From Anarhynchus alexandrinus (Eukaryota; Chordata; Aves; Charadriiformes; Charadriidae), in NCBI GenBank assembly GCA_008711295.1, contig VUYV01000595.1, positions 151,501-215,500 of the forward strand: 64,000 nucleotides of DNA, read 5' to 3'. Made by a program: the position numbers and the translations under genes. Below are positions 46,201 through 64,000 of this stretch, in pieces (positions within the stretch are counted from its first letter, which is position 1; each line of letters begins with the position of its first letter). The notes under the pieces were generated by a model, which worked only from the letters and a program-made list of their open reading frames with translations, ran no database searches and was not told the origin of the DNA.

Positions 46201-48049
46201 TGGGCTGTTGATCTCTTCTTCAGCCGCCTTAAAAGCTACACTGCCTCTGACTGGACTCAAAGGCTGCATTGGCAGGAATGATCTTAAAGGCTTACAAACC
46301 AGCTATTGCCCCATCCTGTCCTTGTCTGTTCTACCCCTAACAGCAGCAACTGTAATGAACAGGGGACGCAGTCAAGAGAGAGACTCAGTAAGCCATGTCT
46401 TAAGGAGGTGATTGACAGCAATGTTCTCAGCTTCCTGCTCTGATCGTGGCTAAGTCAATATTTATCTTTTAGGCCTTGATATACTAAGCAGGAGGAGATC
46501 AATTCTTGTCTCATGAGGCACCTCTTAAATTTAACAGGAAGATTATCCCTTCTAAAATGATTTCTTTTTGGAAAAACTTGGAAACAGATGTTGACGCTAC
46601 TGAGCTTTACTGTAGCTGTGCAAGGAAAGTGCTCATCCATCCCCCATCAACATGTGCTAACCTTACTGCCTTCTGCTTCATTGCTTTTCATAATTAAATT
46701 GATAGGCTTGTGTGTTTCAAAATACATTACCGCAAACAGCTACAGTAGGATCTAATTATCTCGTTCTCATTCTGCGTAAGGACATTTTCAGATAAACAGC
46801 AGTATTTCAACACTGTTTCAAAGGTCTTCCCATGCAAGCCATCTGTATCTAACAACAGACTGTTCCTCATTTATCTTGACTTTTCAAGGTAACAGCTTTG
46901 ATAGCTCTAGATAATAAAAACTAGAAGCGCCTTGCCACGAAGACTGTGCTTATTCCTAGGCAGATGTCACGACGATGACAGGTGAGCATTGCAGTTCCAG
47001 TTGTCACAAGGATATCAGCATAGCAGGTGGCAGCTGTAACCCTAGAGCGAAGTATTACTCTTTGTCTTCTCAGCTAAATCGGGGAGCTGTCACTTAGCCA
47101 CTCCCCACACCAGCAGCCCTGCTCGCAGCTCACCAGGGATCCTTGCGCAAGGATGAACACATTGCTGCAGACTGAGGCTCACGTTCTTCCTCGTTATTTA
47201 CTCGTTATTTGTTTTGGCATTGAAAAGTGCCTCGTTTGAAGACAATAAAAAATCACCGATGATTTTTTAACAAGTCCTTTGAGAAAATCTTACTCAAGGA
47301 ACAAATTAAAAGCTCCAAATTCTGGAGGCAGAATGAAGCAGAGTTGAGGGGCAGCTCTGAAAGTATTAGGGACCCTGATAAAATAGACTTTATATCTTAG
47401 CTCTGGCATCACATTGGCCTAAGAGTACTGCTGTTAGTGATGGGGAGGTACGATACAGCAGCTGGATCTCAGTGCTAAGCAGTGGCCTTACACTTCCTCG
47501 TTCAGAGGATCTAACATGTCCATGTATATCTTCTTTCTTCTCAGACTGAGATAATGAGAGCTGTGAGACATGATTATAAGATATTTGTAAGAAACAAGTG
47601 ACAAAAATGGTCAGCATCTATATGAGGAGAGCGTAAGTTAAGCCTCTTCTCCTTAAAGCATACAACAGAGGGTTGATATGACAGAGGTTAAAGAAATTAT
47701 TATTATTAAGCAGAACAGACGATAACTACTCATCACTTCTCATAATAAAAAATTCAGGAAAGCACTCAAATAGTCATGGAATTGTTCAAAACCAATGAAA
47801 TAAAAGTGTTCCTTCACTTTGACAGCTCAGCTTATACCAAAATGTATTCAGTCATGCCTGCCCAGTAGTACCTGTTTATGGCTTTCTTAGGAATGTCTGA
47901 AACACAGCCACTAAATAAACTTCAAACGCAGAAGTCCTTGTGGTTCTAGTGCTGATCCTGCTGGGTTTCAGCTTTGTTTTATTTGCATGGTGAAGCAAAC
48001 AAAGTTTCTTAGAAATGGATCCTACTGAGACGGGCAGGTTGACTCAAGC

Positions 48050-48271
48050 TGTGCCAAATTTGATGGTGGAATTCATTTCCACAAGGCCTCACAGCGTCCA
48101 GAATTAGACTGTGTTCAAAAAGGAATTAGGCAATTTAACAGGGATAGGACTATTAGTGACAATAAAGCATTAAGTCCAGCTCAGGAAAAGCTAAAAGCCA
48201 CTCTCAAGAGACAGGATAGTGGGCTGAACAGACCTTCAGCTTCATCCAGTATGGCAATTTTATGTTCTTAC
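48050..48271 (+). mobile_element. Old amniote CR1/L3-type LINE relic
   Basis: The last part (AGACAGGATAGTGGGCTGAA, AGACCTTCAGC, CCAGTATGGCAATTTTATGT) matches the pattern of an ancient CR1-like 3' end common in reptile genomes. It is much more diverged than the avian CR1 copies here. The left boundary is approximate. Confidence 0.5.
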
Positions 48272-49049
48272 ATACCTTTTTTACAGACTTCTAGCAGCTC
48301 TGAGAAGCCCAGTACTGATGCGTGGACTCCTCAACTAATAAAATGCAGCTGAAAACCATGTGGCTCACAAACGGGTATTGCAGCCTGAGAGCTTCGGTAC
48401 TTCAAAACCTTCATTTCTCCTGACAGCACAAAAAACACCACCTGCTTCTCACATTGCTGGGAAGGGTTCATCCCGAATGCTGAAACTGCAAGCCTGTCTC
48501 AAATAAATGGAAAAACAGCAGTCTCCATTCTTTTACCCTACCTCAGACTCTTAGATACCACCAAGGCCAGCTGGATATGTAAGCTCACCTGCTACTGTGG
48601 CAGCAAGCCTTCGTTTGTCTGTAATAAGGAACATGTAATAGTGGCAGCCAACCAAAACATAAGAGCTGCTGTTAGCTCCTGATCTAATTATACACTGACA
48701 TAATTTGGCTGGAATTGGCATTCACTAAAGAGATGTCAAAGGAAACAATTTCACTCTACCATGCAGCAATGGCAATGTTAACCCAACGGAAATTCCTGGA
48801 GGAGATTAAAATATTCATAATTCATTTTAGATGCTTTATGAGCTTCTATTCTAAATGAGCAGAGGATAATCCAATACTCCGATGCCTGAATTTTGGAGGC
48901 ACCTGTCTGTCCCTATATCATTTGGCAAAGGCAATAATTTGCCTGATCTGAAAAAGAGTTTGTGATTAGTTGCCACTGCAGTAAACAGCTCCAACGGCGT
49001 AACCCCGGCATGGGTCTCCCCATTGTCATTGCGATGGCATGGTAGGATG

Positions 49050-49198
49050 CTATATTTAAGACTCCAGGATGGGCACTCAAACATGGGGAACATTCTTTTG
49101 GGGAGAGTCATTCTTAGTGTCATCAACAGGGAGAAGGAAACGCTCCTTTGTCATTTCTCTTTCATGAGGACAGGCACTCTCACTGTAGTCTTCACAGG
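49050..49198 (+). promoter_or_regulatory. Possible MYOM3 promoter and 5' non-coding exon
   Basis: CTATATTTAA at 49050-49059 fits both a TATA box and the MEF2 consensus (YTAWWWWTAR). About 140 bp downstream, CTTCACAGG is followed by a consensus GTGAGT donor at 49199. A muscle gene starting about 2 kb before its first coding exon would look like this, but the link is inferred. Confidence 0.3.
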
Positions 49199-51339
49199 GT
49201 GAGTTTGGTTTATCTGTAAATAAACTACCGTTTATAGCAAGATTTTGTAAGATCTTCAGAGCAGCATCAGCTATTTTGTATGATTGCTTTATTTGAATTG
49301 CACTTCAGAAATAGACTGTGCTTTGTGATTGTATCTGCCTTAAAGTGTCATTACTGTTTTTCCAGTGCTGTTCTTATGAATATACTGTTTTGCTTCATGT
49401 CTTCTCACAAGAATCTATTCTGGTTTATGGGTCTGTTTAGAAAAAAATAATAATACTTGGATTGAAAAGTAGACCAGAACTCTATATGTTTACAATAAAC
49501 ACCAGACTATAAAGCACTGAAAATTTTCCAGGGAAAAATAAAAAAACATTATATAGCAAAAATTAACCTGGATCGGGAACTGTGCATGAAAATGAAAACA
49601 AAGGTCTGATGCCCAGTAGTCATTCTGCAGCTGAAATAATCCTGAAGAGAGTAGCATTCTATGAAATTACAAGGATATTTTTTCTATAAAAGCCTGTTTT
49701 ATTTTCTTTTTCTTACACTTGCCAACATTTATTTCTTTCTTCCATCTACTGAGGAAATATTATCATGATAATTCTGTATTTTCATTTGCATTTTGGGATA
49801 TTTTGCATTTACCACAACAACTCTGCTCTTCCATACAACCAGGTTTTTCCATGGACTGTTTCTAATAAATTTGTTTACATTAACAGAAAATTGTACTACT
49901 AGTAAAAGCTAAGGGTTTTGTATTTTTTATCATTTTAGGATTAGAAAGCAGTAAAACTAAAATCCAGGTGCAAAATTTGCCAAGGGAAAATTTCAATAAT
50001 GGAACATGAGCTAGGGAAAGATTTACAAGTATGTTTTAACAAATATTATTCAGCAACAATTACACTTCCAAAACTGTTTTTATAAAGCAACCCAAGCTCT
50101 TACAACTTGAAAATCTGAACAGTTTAAGGATTGTGCTGTGCATTTCTGAACCAATTGCAGGACAGAATGAGATATGGAGCGGTATACTTTTAAAATTTAC
50201 TTTTGTTTAATGACCACTCATTAGTCAGTGCCTAAAAGCAGCATGCTGCTTGTTCCCAACGGAGAGGCTGCAGCAACAGCCTAGTCCTTCGGCAGCTAAT
50301 GCAGGAGATGGATGGGAGCCAAGAGCACTGATGTTTGCTCCCCGTGTTTCACCTGTAGGAGAGGGATCGCTCTGGGCAGGTTTCTCTGGTCACTCTGGGG
50401 AAAATCCTGCTGTTTACTGAACCACTCCTTTAAGGCTAACGTTTTGAAGGATGCTGTGTTTTTATCAACCTTTTTCTAAGACCTAAGAATAAACAACTGA
50501 TCTCTCAGGATGCACTCAAAGGACTAGATAAAGCATTATCCTCTTAAAGTATTGAACTATAACTGTTCTTGTCAGCAGCCTAGATACGCAGATGGGAGTA
50601 CAAGCTGAAGAAGTGCTCTGCTTTGGCAACTGCAATTGGAATTGGTTAGTTCCAGAAAATCCACTTGGATTTTCCAACTACTACTGACACCAAGTGATTC
50701 CTGCACAGCAGCCTCTGTGTTTGGTTCAGCAGCATTGCCTTATCTAACCCCAGGCACATGCAGGCAAGGGAAGAACATGGTGCAATCACAATCTGGGTGG
50801 CAGGTCACAGGCTATTTGGCATCATAGCTAACCCTGCAATATAGTTTCCAGACTGCTTATTTTCTAAACTTTTCCTCCGTATCTCACTATCTGATGTTCC
50901 GTACCTTATTTTGTCCCTAATCTCTCATGTCCGTCTGATCTCCCTTTCCATGATGCTCCTCATTTGTCTGCATGCTATATTGGGGGTCTGATCTAATGGA
51001 ACTCCCTGGAAGAATATCCACCAGATTTAGAGCATAAGATCATTCCTAGGAAAACAGATCTACCCACAAAATGCTGCCTACTGACTGTTCTGTTATAGCT
51101 CTAGCTGCCTTTAAAGATTTATTAATTTCTTCATCTGATTCCATTTTTCACAGAAGCAAACCCCTTTCATAGTTTGAATGGCAGAAGATAGTATTATATG
51201 AACTTTCATTCATGGCCCTTGATCACCAAAACAAAGCAAGGACATAATGATAACTTAAAGAGATTCTGTAAGGTGTCTTATTTGAAAGCCACTTTATGTT
51301 CTTTTTTCCAGCAAGAAAGTTCATTTTTGACTTCCCAGC
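49199..51339 (+). other. Region before MYOM3 coding exon 1 (possible 5' intron)
   Basis: AT-rich sequence with no gene recognised. If the exon ending at 49198 is real, this is its first intron, ending at the strong acceptor at 51310-51311. Confidence 0.35.
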
Positions 51340-63586
<12,247 letters not shown>

Positions 63587-64000
63587 GTAAGTAGTAACTT
63601 ATACATGCACATACACACAAAAATTAAATCCCTCAAAAATGTAACTATCATGCATAGCTGTTATTGCATGTAGTGGTAATAATGTTGAACAGATAAGCAA
63701 AGCAAAGCAACGGGGAACTGTTCTTGTACCCTGCTGCTTCTGCCATCAATTACACTTGTCAAAGGTGGACAGAGTTAATTAGCATTTTGACTTGGCAGTG
63801 TGTTACATTTTCAGGATTAATTTGGCACTCCTACAAGTAACCATTTTAAGTGCTCAATTATGCTGGTATCTGGAAATCAGCATTGTGAATTTCTCCAGGG
63901 CAATTACAAAATCCTACCAACCACATTAGCCAGTATCTAACCCTCCATCTTTGCCATTTTATCAACCCACTACTTCCATCTTTTCTGTCAGACAAACCAT

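Larger units (their letters stand above)
43879..49049. other. IL22RA1 3'UTR and IL22RA1-MYOM3 spacer
   Basis: Possible poly(A) signals lie at 45316 and 46085. A local duplication of TTTACACTAAYCTCA occurs at about 44714-44763. Ancient repeats lie at 46148-46200 and 48050-48271. Open frames such as 45499-45879 look like chance. Confidence 0.55.

Overview
The window is vertebrate nuclear DNA, and most probably from a bird. Its genes are split into short exons by GT-AG introns, introns and intergenic spaces are compact, and there are three CR1 LINE copies whose 3' ends carry the ATTCTATG-type tail typical of avian genomes. Several very old MIR-like and amniote-type repeat relics are scattered between them. 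I cannot name the species.

Three protein-coding genes are supported, all on the + strand, and I rebuilt them exon by exon from splice sites and continuous reading frames. IFNLR1 (interferon-lambda receptor chain 1; 7 coding exons, 26525-30983, 569 codons) is followed by IL22RA1 (interleukin-22 receptor subunit alpha-1; 7 coding exons, 36368-43878, 609 codons). Next comes the first part of MYOM3 (myomesin-3; 16 coding exons, 51340-63586, about 679 codons, running off the right edge). The order IFNLR1-IL22RA1-MYOM3 is the one known from human 1p36, so this is a conserved synteny block. By that synteny GRHL3 should lie beyond the left edge.

Layout: 1-26.5 kb is a gene-poor region with no recognisable gene. 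It holds relic repeats, short AT-rich blocks that could be conserved non-coding elements, and a few exon-like open segments of unknown meaning. 26.5-31 kb is IFNLR1, with an AU-rich element in its likely 3'UTR. 31-36.3 kb is a spacer with a 0.9-kb antisense CR1 carrying a broken reverse-transcriptase remnant. 36.4-43.9 kb is IL22RA1, with a sense CR1 fragment in intron 4. 43.9-51.3 kb is a spacer with an old LINE relic and a possible MYOM3 promoter and 5' exon near 49.05-49.2 kb. 51.3-64 kb is the N-terminal half of MYOM3 (N-terminal region, two Ig domains, three fibronectin III domains).

The two cytokine receptors are class II (CRF2) paralogues in tandem with identical intron phases (1,2,1,0,1,0). 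Both should act in epithelial antiviral and barrier signalling through JAK-STAT. The tails show the expected docking features: two tyrosine motifs in IFNLR1 and three YxxQ motifs in IL22RA1. MYOM3 is an unrelated sarcomeric M-band protein that merely neighbours them. I found no convincing previously undescribed system. The most unusual observations are a NAGNAG acceptor and a fully open short intron at the IFNLR1 transmembrane exon, an inverted pair of about 200-bp CR1 sequences around the first IL22RA1 exons, and an unassigned two-exon open frame at 25056-25482.
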